Assembly: GCA_029706075.1 (NCBI GenBank)
Contig: JAINUG010000393.1
Span: forward strand, 124,001-188,000
Length of the DNA stretch: 64,000 nt
DNA from: Aldrovandia affinis
Taxonomy: Eukaryota > Chordata > Actinopteri > Notacanthiformes > Halosauridae
Direction: 5' to 3'
Part shown: positions 11,037-21,600 of the stretch, in pieces
How the letters are laid out: each line of letters opens with the position of its first letter
Numbering within the stretch: the first letter of the stretch is position 1
Program-made: the position numbers and the translations under genes
Notes under the pieces: model-generated
Seen by the model: only the letters and a program-made list of their open reading frames with translations
Database searches by the model: none
What the model was told of the DNA's origin: nothing

Positions 11037-12135
11037 CATCTGCGAAACAGTGGAAGGATATGTTGTGTTTGGCCAGGATTTCACCTAAAGGTAGCATGTA
11101 CAGTAGGAAGAGGATGGGACCTAGGATTGACCCTTGAGGAACCCCACAGGTAAGGGGGGCCACGGAAGAGAGGAAGTCTCCTAGCTGCACAGAGAAACTC
11201 CGGTCGGTTAGGTAGGACTGGAACCAACTTAAGGCTACACCTGAGATTCCCACGTACTGCTCTAGCCGTGACAGTAGGATCCTGTGATCCACCGTATCGA
11301 AGGCGGCTGTGAGGTCTAGGAGCACCAGGATCACAGGACTACCTGAGTCAGCGGCCAGAAGCAAATCGTTTTGGACTCTCAGGAGTGCCGTTTCAGTGCT
11401 GTGAGATGTTTTAAAACCAGACTGGAATTTCTCATGGATGTTATTGATAGCAAGGAAGGATTGTAACTGGACATACACTACTCGCTCAAGGACTTTGGCC
11501 AGAAAAGGTAATTGAGAAATGGGCCAGAAATTGGACAGAACAGAGGGGTCGAGATTTTTCTTTTTGATCAATGGCTGCACCACAGCATGCTTGAAGGCAG
11601 CTGGGACACATCCAGAGCTGAGGCAGGTGTTAATTAACCATAAAATAATTGGGCCGACTGGTTCAAATACTTATTTGAGAAGGCGAGAGGGAAGGCTATC
11701 TGATGGGTAGTTTGTGGGCCGCAGGTGTTTGACTGTGTCCAAAAGGGAGGAGAGGGAGACAGGCTCGAACTGCTCGAAAACAGCAAGCTGGGGGTGCAGA
11801 GGAGGGGGAAAGAGAGGAGTAGCAGAGGTGTCAGGTGGTCTGAGTGCAGAGATTTTGTCAATGAAGATGTTTAGAAAACTTTCACAGAGAGCAGGTGAGG
11901 GGACAACAGGGGGCACATCACGGGGGTTGATAAGAGAGTTTAGTATATTAAAAAGAACCTGGGGTTTGTGACTGTTGCTGGAGACCAAGGTAGAAATATA
12001 CTCTGTTTTTGATGTTTTTACGGCTCGTTGGTAGTCAGACAGGGAGTCTCGCAGGATTTGGAGGGAGACATGGAGCCTGTCTTTCTCCCACTTTCGCTCC
12101 GCGCACCTACAGGCTGAGAGCGCGCGTGGAGTCAT
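11035..12135 (-). pseudogene. L2 reverse transcriptase, N-terminal two-thirds, inverted
   Basis: On the minus strand: a linker (ERKWEKDRLHVSLQI), RT blocks with SNFWPISQLPFLAKVLE, QSGFKTSHSTETALL, LLDLTAAFDTVDHRILL (first catalytic Asp), GVPQGSILGPILF and finally FHCFADD (the catalytic Asp pair), where homology stops. A frameshift lies near 11600-11670. The thumb and C-terminal part sit on the opposite strand at 13098-13942. Confidence 0.88.
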
Positions 12136-12320
12136 TTAGCCATGGTGTTAAAAGAGCTTTGCTACGTTTGGACCTGAGGGGAGCAACAGAGTCTAGGATA
12201 TCAGTGCAAATCGAGGTAAACATGAAAAGAATCTCGTCAGCATTAAAATCACTGTTTACATCCAGTGCACAGATTGAAGAGCTGTTGAAAGCAACTGAGA
12301 AATTAGCAGCAGTTGAGAGG

Positions 12321-13040
12321 TTAATCATGCATGAGCGCATTATTACCTGAGCATGGGATTATCATTGTAAACAAAATTGGTGAATGGTCAGAGATAGACA
12401 AAGCACATATTTCATTTACAGACACAGATAAACCATAAGATAACACAAGATCTAAAGTGTGTCCCTTTTCGTGCGTCGGGCCAGTGACAGATTGCTTAAG
12501 GTTAAATGAATCGAGGAGATTCAGAAAGTCCCGTGCCAGAGGTTTCGATTGGCAGCAAACATGAACATTGAAATCGCCACAGATTGATATATGGTCATAA
12601 TCCACCATGATCCCCGACAAAAAATCTGCAAAGTGATGTAAAAAGTCTTTGTTGAATTTAGGTGGACGGTACACCACTGCGCACAGAACAGGGGGAGACA
12701 GAATTAATTCAAAGAGTTGCAGTTCAAAGCTAGCATAGGTAACGTGTGGAATCTGCCGGCACTTAAACAATGATTTGTAAATAGAGGCTAGACCTCCGCA
12801 CTTGCCCGTGGTTCTGGGGGAGTTGAGGAAATCACAGTCCGGTGGGAGCAGTTCAGAGAACGGTACGTTGTCGCCAACAGTCAACCAGGTCTCGGTGAGG
12901 AACATAAAATCCAACTCACGGGCGGTAAAGAAGTCATTGAGCTGGAAAGTTTTGTTCGCCAGGGACCGGACGTTTATCAGGGCCATCCGAAGATTGAGCT
13001 CCTCGCTAGCTGGTGGTACACGTACAGCACGCTTCAGCAT
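12321..13040 (-). pseudogene. L2 endonuclease region, inverted copy
   Basis: A 239-codon open frame on the minus strand carries an intact-looking endonuclease: LRMALINVRSLANK, LDFMFLTETWL, AVVYRPPKFNKDF, ISICGDFNVHVC (DFNVH box) and ISDHSPILF (terminal SDH box). It is the inverted duplicate of 10403-11036 plus downstream sequence. A frameshift separates it from the reverse-transcriptase part. Confidence 0.88.
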
Positions 13041-13097
13041 GCGTAGGCTAGAGTGGTCTACACCACGTCTACACCTACGGGTCTACACCACGTCTAC

Positions 13098-13942
13098 ACC
13101 ACTGTTTCGCAAATGATGTTCAGATCTATCTACCTCTTAAGGCCACAGGACAGGTTGCATTTCAGCCATTGCTTGATTGTCTCACCGACACTAAAGCATG
13201 GATGAGTGCTAACTTCCTCAATCTTAATGAGAGCAAGACCGAGATCATCATTTTTGGCGATACCTCTCCAGTCCCGTTTGCTAATGCTCTAGGTCCTCTG
13301 GGCTCTAACATCCGGTCCTCCGTTAGAAATCTCGGAGTGATCTTTGATAATGCCTTTAAATTCACCAAACAGGTCTGCTCAGTGGTTAGGAACAGCTTCT
13401 TCCATCTCAGAACCCTAGCAAAGACCAAGGCCTATCTCTCCCAGAGCGACCTGGAGCGAGTGATCCACGCCTTCATTACAACTCGGCTGGATTACTGCAA
13501 TGCTCTTTATGTTGGCATTGACCAGGCATCACTACGCCGCCTGCAGCTTGTCCAAAATGCGGCTGCCCGACTCCTTACCAGTACAAAAAAGCGCGATCAC
13601 ATCACCCCAGTCCTGGCCTCACTCCACTGGCTCCCCGTCCGTCACCGCATTGATTTTAAACTACTTTTAACTGTTTTTAAATCCCTATATGGCCTGGCCC
13701 CACAGTACCTGACCGAGCTCCTGCGTCATCACACCCCATCCAGAGCCCTAAGGTCAGCCGACCAACTGCTGCTGGAGGTGCCCAGGTCTAGGCTCAAAAC
13801 CAGAGGGGACAGAGCCTTTTCCATAGCTGCCCCTAAACTGTGGAATAGCCTCCCCCTCCACATCAGGTCAGCCCTGACCCTGGAGGCCTTTAAGTCCCGG
13901 CTTAAGACTCATCTCTTTTCACTGGCCTTTGACCAGAGCTGA
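13098..13942 (+). pseudogene. L2 reverse transcriptase C-terminal part
   Basis: Begins at a CFAND box (the second Asp position of the YADD motif reads Asp, the first Asn) and runs open to the natural end: LNLNESKTEIIIFG, SVRNLGVIFDNAF, TRLDYCNALYVG, LASLHWLPVRHRIDFK, then LKTHLFSLAFDQS and a stop. The 3' UTR follows to 14217 with a 'tatataaataaag' block and the 'ttgac' tail. Confidence 0.88.
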
Positions 13943-14426
13943 GCCTGCCTCCTAGGTCGTTACTTTTAGTCCCTTTATGTTTTATTTTTGTAACCTGCTG
14001 CACTTTCTTTTCTTTTCTTTTATCTTTATTTGTATTTTTATCTGAACCCTTGCACTTATTTGTATTTGCACTTTTTGCACTATTATGTTTAGTATATGTA
14101 CTGTATATGTATATATATATATTTTGCTCTATGTTTTTAACTGTGAAGCACTTTGGTACAGTCTCCAAAAAACTGTTGTAAAGTGCTATATAAATAAAGT
14201 TGACTTGACTTGACTTGACTTATTCCCTGAAAAGGGCCTTTTTTTATAACTCTGAAAATAACTCTACATTAGTTTTCAGTTTTTGGTAACCTAAACTTTT
14301 TTTTTTAACCTCTGGCAGTTTATCGCTTACCTTTGTACCATTTCAGGTTATTCACTGGATTTGAACTGCTTACATTTCAGTAAAAACTGGAAAATGAGGG
14401 TGTTCTAAAACTTTTGACCGGTAGTG

Positions 14427-15108
14427 TAGATATATATATATATGAACCAGGACCCCTTTCCCCTCGTCCTTCTCCCCATGCCCCTTTCCCTCTGTCCTCT
14501 CCCCTCTCACCTCTCCAGTCCAAACCAAGCTTCTCATAAAGCATAGGCTCCCACTGTCTATGGCCCTGATATGAGGACCTTGTATTCATAACATTTATAT
14601 CACATTACAGTAATGTTACATCCATTTAGCAGATAATCTTACCCGGAGAGAGACTTAGCAGACAAAGAGCATCAGCCATGTTTATTATAAGGTCATGTAC
14701 AGTCAGGTGCGGTCATTATTTGGTTGGTTGCTGTGGTTAGTGGAGCTCAGCATTTAATCCACGGCAAGGATTAATGCCGAAGTCAAAGGGGTGGAAGACA
14801 ATGAGTTGAATGGCTGTTAGTGGAGGAGTATAAGGAGAGAAGGATGACTGAAGTTTCAGTTTAACAAAGATAGACACACACACACACTCTATCTCACACA
14901 CATACACACTCACATACTGTATGTGTCAGTTTAATAGTCTTTCTTTGTTATAATTTCATCACAAATAAAACGATCTACTCCACATGATTTCTATATTAAA
15001 TCTGAAGAAGTTCCTCGCGTGCCGTGATGAGTGGACAGCTCAATGTTTTATTTGGTCAAGGGCATTCATATCTGTATAGTATCTCACAGGATATCACAGA
15101 CTAATTCT
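14427..15108. other. Intergenic, nothing recognised
   Basis: Unique-looking sequence with a short CA/CT patch at 14873-14915. No gene supported. Confidence 0.5.
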
Positions 15109-15124
15109 CACACACACTATCAGT

Positions 15125-15183
<59 letters not shown>

Positions 15184-15253
15184 ATATACACACACACTCA
15201 CACACATAAACACTCTCACACACACACTTACACACACACACACACACTGACAG

Positions 15254-15285
<32 letters not shown>

Positions 15286-15295
15286 ACAAGGCTAT
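15109..15295. repeat. CA microsatellite, compound
   Basis: A pure CA run (about 15127-15178) followed by CA blocks separated by TA, CT and 'gacagtct' interruptions. Confidence 0.95.
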
Positions 15296-16946
15296 GAGTA
15301 GGCTATGCTCAAAGAAAATCACAAACATGAAGATGAAACTGTAGTTATTGCTTCTTTTATTACACATGTAATGGTTCTGTTTTTATGTGGATAACAGCCT
15401 GCTCTCTTGCATGCAGTCATTCCCAAACAAACCTCTATAAATGTTGAGTGTGTTCCGTTCATAACAGAATATCCTGTAACTTCATGTGACAAAGGCACAG
15501 AGTGCAGAATTTAACCTCAGAGCTTTTGACGAGAACACGTAGTTGGCAAACAGTCCTGTGAAAACAATGAAAAGATGATTCTGCAATGTGTCTTGTATCA
15601 GTCCTGTAGAAAATTATGAATAAGAGCAGATACATGGTACAGGGAAAGGATGCCTGCAGTTTTTGATGTGACTCAAATTACATCATAATGACATTTCATA
15701 TATATACCAATCCTTGAAACAAAAAAATATGGCCATGTGAATTAAACCATATCCTTCTTAAGATGTACTTTGTGCCTCCAAATATTTTTCTAACTAAAGG
15801 GAAAATTTTATTTGATATGTCGTATCAAATAAAATTTTATTAAAAAAACAATGCACGGGAGCCATAAATGCCAAATAAGAAAGGCAAATTCAGCTAATCT
15901 TTCCGCAAAACAAAAGTCATATTGAAAAAGTTTGCTTTGGCTTGACTCATTTTAAATCATTAGGTTTTTGGCATTCTATTTGCATTCTTTTTCTGTTACC
16001 CTTCATCTAATCTTTAGCTGCTGTACTGTATATGCCAAACCTTAGAGAAAGATGTGAAAGTGGCAATGTAATATATAACAACATCACACTATCAGCAATT
16101 GGTTAATTAAAATTGTACAATCAACACCATACACATAGCCAGAAACAAACCTTCCATTCAATATGTGGAGTAACTGGAATCAGGACATAGTTCAAATTAA
16201 ATCCTGGAAGCATTTGAGGAAAGTCAAAATTCTCAATGTTTCTCAAGGTTACCATTCAACACACTATAATGGTGCCTTTTTAAATATATAAATGCAATCT
16301 TTTTTTAAGTTAAGGTTCTTTAAAGACTATTTAATTAATATATTTAATGAATCCTTTTTTTGTTTCAGCAAATGAAATGAATATAAACTTCTCTTTAAAT
16401 AATAACACTTTCAAAAATATGATTTCATCAATATTATTACTGTTGTCTTAAATACCATGTGACTAAAAGCTGTATGCAGATGGGCAGATAGTCTGCCGGA
16501 TAAGTACGTGTGTGCTATTTCAGTCATCGGCAGACTCTTGCATGAGACGGAGGAAGAAAACAATGTTAAGCTGCCAACAATAAGCCTTAACAAGGCAATG
16601 CTCCTGGAAAGCCATTCAGTGCCGGTCCAGGTCCAGGCTGAAAGAGATACCAACTTGTTGTCCTAATACAATTGAGAAACCATCGCTTGCCATGCTACAA
16701 TGTACAGCCATTGAGCTAGGACACGAGGAAGGGTGAGATACGCGGGAGGAGATAAGCTACTGCCATATGGCGCGGAGTCGTCTGGATGTGGCAGGCCAGG
16801 CTGGTGGGTGGGCCTGAAGGTAGCCAATCAGGGTGGGCAATGCTCACATTCCATTCCAGAATGCCTGCATGTGGACACTGTCATGGAATTGTCTCTGTCC
16901 TCTTACCTTCTCGCTCTCTCTCTGGCGAGGCGGTATTTAGCCTTAA
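15296..16946. other. Flank 3' of the bmp gene; one perfect hairpin, otherwise nothing recognised
   Basis: AT-rich sequence downstream of the minus-strand bmp gene. It contains a perfect 16-bp inverted repeat with a 5-base loop (15802-15838) and no supported reading frame. Some of it may be 3' UTR if the nearest poly(A) signal is not the one used. Confidence 0.5.
15802..15838. repeat. Perfect short palindrome (16-bp arms, 5-base loop)
   Basis: Arms 15802-15817 and 15823-15838 ('aaaattttatttgata' and its exact reverse complement) surround the loop 'tgtcg'. The arms are AT-only apart from one G/C pair. No transposon features flank it. Confidence 0.9.
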
Positions 16947-16952
16947 TTTATT
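16947..16952 (-). terminator. Possible bmp poly(A) signal
   Basis: An AATAAA hexamer on the minus strand lies about 43 bases after the bmp stop codon. It is the nearest candidate, but that would be an unusually short 3' UTR for this gene class, so a more distal site is likely too. Confidence 0.3.
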
Positions 16953-16994
16953 TCACACACGCACCCACACCCTCTCTCTCTCTGTCTGTCTGGG

Positions 16995-17938
16995 CTACCG
17001 GCAGCCACAGCCCTCCACCACCATGTCCTGGTAGTTCTTGAGCACCACGTGGTCGTGCTGGTCCAGATAGAGCATAGCGATGGGGCTGAGGGCGGTAGGA
17101 ACACAGCAGGTCCGGGGCACAGCACTGTTCACAGAGTTCACCAGCGTCTGCACCATGGCATGGCTGGAGGAGTTCATGTGGTCGGTCAGGGGGAAGCGGC
17201 ACTCCCCCAGGCAGAAGTAGGCCTGGTAGCCACTGGGTGCCACGATCCACTTGTTCCAGCCCACGTCATCGAAGTCCACGTAGAGTGGGTGGCGGCGGCA
17301 GCGGGCCCTGGCAAGCCGATCCAGCCTCGCGGCCCGCCCGCCCTGCCTCTTCACTCGTCGCTCCTTCTCCCGCGTGTTCCTCTTCCCTTTCCTCTTTCTC
17401 TCCCTTTCCCTGCCCTGGCCTCCCTTCCTCCTCTTCCTCGCGGCCTGCATCGAAAGCCACTTCTCCCGCTGGCCAGCAGGGGGAGCCAGGAGCTGCCCGC
17501 GCCCGTCGTGGCTGTACGTCACCAGCAGGGGTCTCTCCTGAGCCCAGTTGCGCTCATTTTGTCCCGGGGACCGTCGCAACCTGAGGTGCTCCCCCGGCCG
17601 TCCGGCTCCGAGGGGCCCAGGATGGAGGGCGCAGTCAGTGGGGGTCACCTCGAGCATGAAGGTCAGGTGACCCACCTGGCTCTGCATCCAGTCGAACAGG
17701 TGCGAGCCCAAGCCGAAGCTCTCCCACGTGTCCGAGTCTCCCGTCTGCACGAGGTGGCGGGACTCCAGCAGTGTGGGCCCTGGGTTCCAGGAGCCCCCAG
17801 AGACAAAGAGACTGACCCGGCGGGGGGCAGGGCCACACGAGGTCACGCCCCTCAGGAGGCGGAGCTCGGCAGCAGTGACATGCTCATCCCGGGGAATGGA
17901 GGACACATTAAAAGAGATTTGGAAGCTGCCGGCCACTC
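16995..17938 (-). CDS. bmp16: Bone morphogenetic protein 16 (BMP2/4 class), coding exon 2
   Basis: A secreted dimeric TGF-beta ligand for BMP receptors, signalling through Smad1/5-type effectors (family knowledge). This exon encodes residues 110-422 plus two bases of codon 109. Seen in it: a prodomain opening with FQISFNVSS (possible N-glycosylation at the Asn) and [13 protein letters not shown]; a very basic stretch; a furin-type RRVKR site ending near residue 306; then the mature domain with [36 protein letters not shown] and terminal VVEGCGCR. All seven knot cysteines are present (about 322, 351, 355, 386, 387, 419, 421). The acceptor is taken as 'ccagcacag' followed by GA, the only nearby AG that keeps phase 1 with exon 1. 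[13 protein letters not shown] and [13 protein letters not shown] differ from typical BMP2 and BMP4 and point to BMP16, a lineage known from fishes. A divergent BMP2/4 paralogue is the alternative. Confidence 0.92.
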
Positions 17939-18021
17939 CTGTGCTGGCCCGGGAGGGGGAGTATTGGCGCCACAGAGTCTGGACAAATACAAAAACAGGA
18001 CAAATTCAAACCCCCAAACTA

Positions 18022-18512
18022 CAGGTAACTGCCAAAATAAGGGAAACACCAACATGCGTCTTAACCACGAACTGCCCGAACAGCTTTATTGAGCCTTGTT
18101 ATACATTCTACAAGTGTGTGGAACTCTATTGGAACGCTGATGGTGGTGGAAAACCCTGTCTCAAGTGCTGCTCCAGAATCTCCCATAAGTGTTCAATAGG
18201 GTTGAGCACCGGTGACTGAGATGGTCATGGCATATGATTTACCTCATTTTCATGCTCAACAAACCATTCAGTGACCATCCGTGCCCCGTGAATGGGGCAT
18301 TGTCATCCTGGATGAGACCACTCCCATCAGGATAGAAATGCTTCACCATAGGATGAAGGTGGCCACTCAGAATGACTTTGTATTTATTGGTGTTTAGCTT
18401 GCCCTCTAAGGCAGTGGACTTAATCCATGCCAGGACAATGCACCCCACACCATAACAGAGGCACCACAACCCTTCATTTACTCAAGTGTTTCCTCTATTT
18501 GACAGTTGCCTG
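18022..18512 (-). mobile_element. Small Tc1-like element (family S), both ends present
   Basis: A 491-bp element with ends 'caggtaactgccaaaata' and the inverse of 'caggcaactgtcaaatag', each flanked by TA. The minus strand reads as a decayed transposase segment (VGCIVLAWIKSTALEG, then LIQDDNAPF, where the Asp is the second DDE residue). The N-terminal region and C-terminal end are deleted, so it is non-autonomous. It lies inside the bmp16 intron, in the same orientation as the gene. Confidence 0.9.
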
Positions 18513-18625
18513 TATGTTACCACAGTACATGCACACTAAAATAAGATATATTTTCAATATTTTATGCATAGATAATTGATAAAAGGTGATGAATTCATAA
18601 ATATATCTGTATTTTACCATACTTT

Positions 18626-18700
18626 TTGTCTGTGTGTCTGTGTGCATGTTTGTGTGTGTGTGTGTGTGTGTGTGCATGTGCATGGGTATGAGTGTATGTA

Positions 18701-18738
<38 letters not shown>

Positions 18739-18802
18739 TGAGTGTAAATGTGTGTGTGTGTGTGTGTGGGGGTATGAGTGAGTGTATGTGCGTGTGTGTG
18801 TG
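18626..18802. repeat. GT microsatellite in the bmp16 intron
   Basis: Several GT runs separated by 'atgagtgta' spacers that recur, giving a weak higher-order pattern. Confidence 0.93.
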
Positions 18803-18916
18803 CAAAAGCAAGATTGCCCCCCAGCCTGCTTTCACACACATGCATTGTTCCTCATGACGTTGATGTCGCTCATAACGCTGAAGTTGCAGGTGACCTTGCG
18901 GGAAGTCATCCCTTAC

Positions 18917-19241
18917 CCAGGTGATGGAAGCTGCGTATGGTATTGGCTCCCTGGATGTGCTGTGTGGGGTAGCGGAAGCGGCGGGTGTCCAGCAGGTGGC
19001 GCTGTCGGGAGTGGAAGCGGTAGAGGTCCAGTAGGTACTGGGGGATAGTCGTGCTGTGCCGCAGGTCTGGCCAGGCCTGGAGCCCCAGCCGGCTGAGCAG
19101 AGCAGTCTGGAGGGACTGGGAGAGGCCGGGCTTGTACCAGGATGGCGGCCTGCTGCCTGGGTCAGCAGAACCCCCCTGGCGACCCAACAGGACTTGAGGT
19201 AGGAGCAAGATCATCAGGCCCAGAAGATTAGCAGGGAACAT
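18917..19241 (-). CDS. bmp16: Bone morphogenetic protein 16, coding exon 1
   Basis: Encodes residues 1-108 plus the first base of codon 109. The start is the Met of MFPANLLGLMILLLPQVLLG, an obvious signal peptide (about residues 1-20). An upstream in-frame Met is rejected because a splice acceptor ('ctctccaccag', intron ending at 19249) lies between it and this start. The prodomain shows IPQYLLDLYRFHS and ANTIRSFHH, hallmark blocks of the BMP2/4 group, and the exon ends in phase 1 after HHL, where BMP2/BMP4 exons also end. Joined to exon 2 it gives 422 residues, a normal length for the family. The acceptor just before the ATG implies at least one upstream non-coding exon, as in BMP2 and BMP4. 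Confidence 0.92.
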
Positions 19242-19260
19242 TATGGACCTGGTGGAGAGC
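19242..19260 (-). promoter_or_regulatory. bmp16: Splice acceptor just upstream of the bmp16 start codon
   Basis: On the minus strand a pyrimidine-rich run leads to 'ccaccag', leaving seven bases of 5' UTR before the ATG. This fits the BMP2/4 layout, where the first exon is non-coding. Confidence 0.65.
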
Positions 19261-20387
19261 AGAAAGCGACCAACACACACAGAAAATAATGTTGAAACTG
19301 GCTTCTCAGCATCATTTCTTTATAGATAGTGGTTTCCAAACTACAGGTCCCCACCCCCCTGCTCTATGCTGTACTGCCTCCACTGGTGCCATGTGACTCT
19401 TTCAGGATTTCCCAGCTTGGTGTGAACTCCATGGGAACCCTGCCATGACAGGAACTCATCTGTACCCTCCCAAGCCAGACCCTAGACCTGGTATGCACTA
19501 CACGCAATATGCCAAATGCGGCTACATTAATCATAAATGCGTTGCTGCAGATGAACTATGGTTTGGGAGATGCGTAAGATCAATTGTCAAAGGTTAGCTC
19601 ATGTCAGGTCAGGCTACACTAGAGTAGGAGTGATCTATCCTGTAAATCCCAAAATGGATCATACTGTAAATCAGGCATGCAGTAAATGGGGTTTCCATTA
19701 GCTGCCTAATCTTTTTTTTTTTACAGAAGAATTTCTAAACCAATCAGAAACAAACGAGTCAGACAATAACATTCTCAGGGAAATCTTTGAATCACTTTTA
19801 CCCAGAGCAGTCTGACACAATGCAAAGTGTTACACTGAAATATTGCCATTCTACTTTAGTATTGCTGGCTGATAGTATTCATTTTATACACCACAGTGAT
19901 TAACCGATCTGATGTTATTTTCTTCCTTATGTTGAGTTGAAAATGAGAATGAGGCCTGCAGACAGAAGAAGACACCAGATTTATTTTTATTTTTTCCATC
20001 CCTAATCCGCTCATGATAGCACGGCAGGATAATAGAACAGTTATATCTTCTTTTTCTCTGTTTTTCTGCTTCTCGCTTGCCTGCCAGAACAGATAAGCAA
20101 TCAGGGCTGCTAACCAAAACAGAATTGCACCACCTTCTTACTCACTTAAGGCCTATTTAAGAATTTTTCTGAAAGTGCCAGAGGAGGGTAACATCTCAGA
20201 TTTTCGCTGTTTAACTTCAATCGCATGTGCACTCATTCTCTAAAATGGATTATAGGTTGTTATCTCCCCCACCAGTGATAACGGTAATTGCTTTGTGTTT
20301 GAATTGTGCTTTGTGAGTCTAAAATCATACGGGCTGATACATTTGAGTCCACTGCAGATTCTGGAATGGCATTCTGAAGCTGAGATA
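19261..20387. other. Probable bmp16 5' intron; nothing else recognised
   Basis: Unique-looking sequence upstream of the bmp16 coding start. No coding block is visible. If the splice acceptor at 19249 is used, this is intronic. Confidence 0.5.
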
Positions 20388-20878
20388 CAGATCAAGAGAA
20401 CTGTCAAAATAAAGGAAACACTTGAGTAAATGAAGGGTTCTGGCGGCAAGGATAATTGCAAGGTAGAGGGCAAGGTAAATGTCAATAAATAAAAAGCCAT
20501 TCTGATTGATCACCTTCATCCTGTGGTGAAGCATTTCTATCCTGATGAGAGTGGTCTCTTTCAGGATGACAATGCCCCCATCCACAAGACATGAGGGGTC
20601 ACTGAATGTTTTGCTGAGAATGAACATTACATAAACGGTATGCCATGGCCATCTCAGTCATCAGATCTGAACCCAATTTAACACTTATTGGAGATTCTGG
20701 AGTGGTGACTGAGACACCAAAACACCAAATTATGTAATTTTTTGTGGAAGAATTGTGTTGAATCCCTCCAACATAATTCCAGACACTTGTAAGATCTATG
20801 GCATGGTGCATTGAAGCTGTTCTGGCAGCATGTGGTGGCCCAACACCTTATTAAGACACTTCATGTTGGTGTTACCTG
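20388..20878 (+). mobile_element. Small Tc1-like element (family S), decayed
   Basis: Same family as 18022-18512 but in the opposite orientation. The plus strand reads SGLFQDDNAPIHKT, a broken MPWPSQSSDLNPI block (the third DDE residue codon region is a stop) and a degenerate C-terminus. The right end 'ggtgttacctg' is followed by TA. The left end is disturbed by a short insertion after 'tacag'. Confidence 0.85.
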
Positions 20879-21284
20879 TAACTTGCAGGAGAGTTACAGG
20901 TAGAGAGACCAGCAAGAGCATAATCAACCCAGTCCAATTTTATTTGGCATAGCACAGTGAGTGTGTGTCTGTGTGTTTATGTGTCTGTGTGCATGTGTGT
21001 GTGTGGAAATGTTGCAGCTCATGTATTAAAAAGATGTATTCAGCCAACATAACTTGAGAGGAAGAACAATTATGCTTGGCCAGCAGAGAGTGATGGTCAT
21101 TGGAGCATGCCCTGCCGTAAACCCTCCCCATAGGTCCCCAAGTAGCCAAATATCGACCTTCTCAGCAAATTCAGTCTCTTTCGATACAATGTACAATGTT
21201 GAATGGAGCTAACCAAAGCTGCAAAAGTTATACACAATTCACAGCAATGTCATGTGCCAGCAGCTGAGGCACAATGAAGCAGAT
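20879..21284. other. Intergenic or intronic, nothing recognised
   Basis: Contains a short GT patch at 20957-21005. No gene or repeat boundary is supported. Confidence 0.5.
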
Positions 21285-21439
21285 TCATATACCTGTACAC
21301 ATACACTCATATACCTGTACATATACACGTACACTGTCATATACCTGCCCACATACACTCATATACCTGTACTCATACGCTCACATACCTGCACACTCAC
21401 ATACCTATACATATACACTCTCATATACCTGCATGCATA
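21285..21439 (-). repeat. Short inverse-orientation array of the 22-bp minisatellite
   Basis: Repeats of 'catatacctg...acatacactc' are the reverse complement of the large array unit at 22250-23935 ('caggtatatgagagtatgtg'). About seven degenerate units end at the Tc1-like terminus at 21440, which itself begins with 'caggtaat'. Confidence 0.85.
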
Positions 21440-21600
21440 CAGGTAATTGCCAAAAAAAGAAAACACCAACATAGTGTCTTATGTGGGCATTGGACCACCA
21501 TGAGCCACCAGAACAGCTTAAATGCACCATGGCATAGATTCCACAATGTTTGCAAGGGATGCAATGGCATTCTTCCATAATAAAGTGCATCATATGGTGT
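21440..21600 (-). mobile_element. Small Tc1-like element (family S), 3' end fragment
   Basis: The minus strand ends in the family terminus (inverse of 'caggtaattgcc') after a decayed C-terminal coding block (a CTGTTCTGGTGGCTCATGG-type stretch). Truncated on the right by a CA repeat at 21607-21645. Confidence 0.8.

Larger units (their letters stand above)
9765..14226 (+). mobile_element. L2-type LINE with an inverted central third
   Basis: The insertion (9774-14217) is flanked by a 9-bp direct repeat 'acttattcc' (9765-9773, 14218-14226). It has three parts: plus-strand 5' UTR and endonuclease start (9774 to about 11036), a minus-strand block (about 11035-13083) covering endonuclease through the reverse-transcriptase FADD box, and a plus-strand 3' block (about 13098 on) resuming at the FAND/YADD-equivalent position. 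A 'ttgac' tail ends it. The first 630 bases of the inverted block duplicate the end of the 5' block. Confidence 0.85.
9077..14426 (+). mobile_element. Tc1-like element (family T) copy 1, split by an L2 LINE
   Basis: Left terminus 'cactactggtcaaaagtttt' and right terminus 'aaaacttttgaccggtagtg' are inverted repeats and are flanked by TA, the Tc1/mariner target. A transposase relic lies at about 9250-9720 (KRRLRAAGLTGQVAV, then KKRLAWAMKH and a DESKFEI block with the first catalytic Asp). The remainder was interrupted by a 4.4 kb LINE at 9774-14217. Copies 2 and 3 lie at 41109 and 61434. Confidence 0.88.
17939..18916 (-). other. bmp16: bmp16 intron
   Basis: A 978-base intron with donor GTAAGG (minus strand, at 18916) and acceptor AG ending at 17939. 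About half is a Tc1-like insertion (18022-18512) and a further 175 bases are GT repeat. The host intron without these would be only about 300 bases. Confidence 0.85.

Noticed and set aside
17049..18092. Long plus-strand open frame (347 codons) opposite bmp16
   Set aside because: It is antisense to the well-supported GC-rich bmp16 exon 2, has Ser/Pro/Leu-biased composition and no recognisable domain.
19242..19280. Earlier in-frame start for bmp16 (13 residues upstream)
   Set aside because: A splice acceptor lies between it and the signal-peptide Met, and family members start at the signal peptide.
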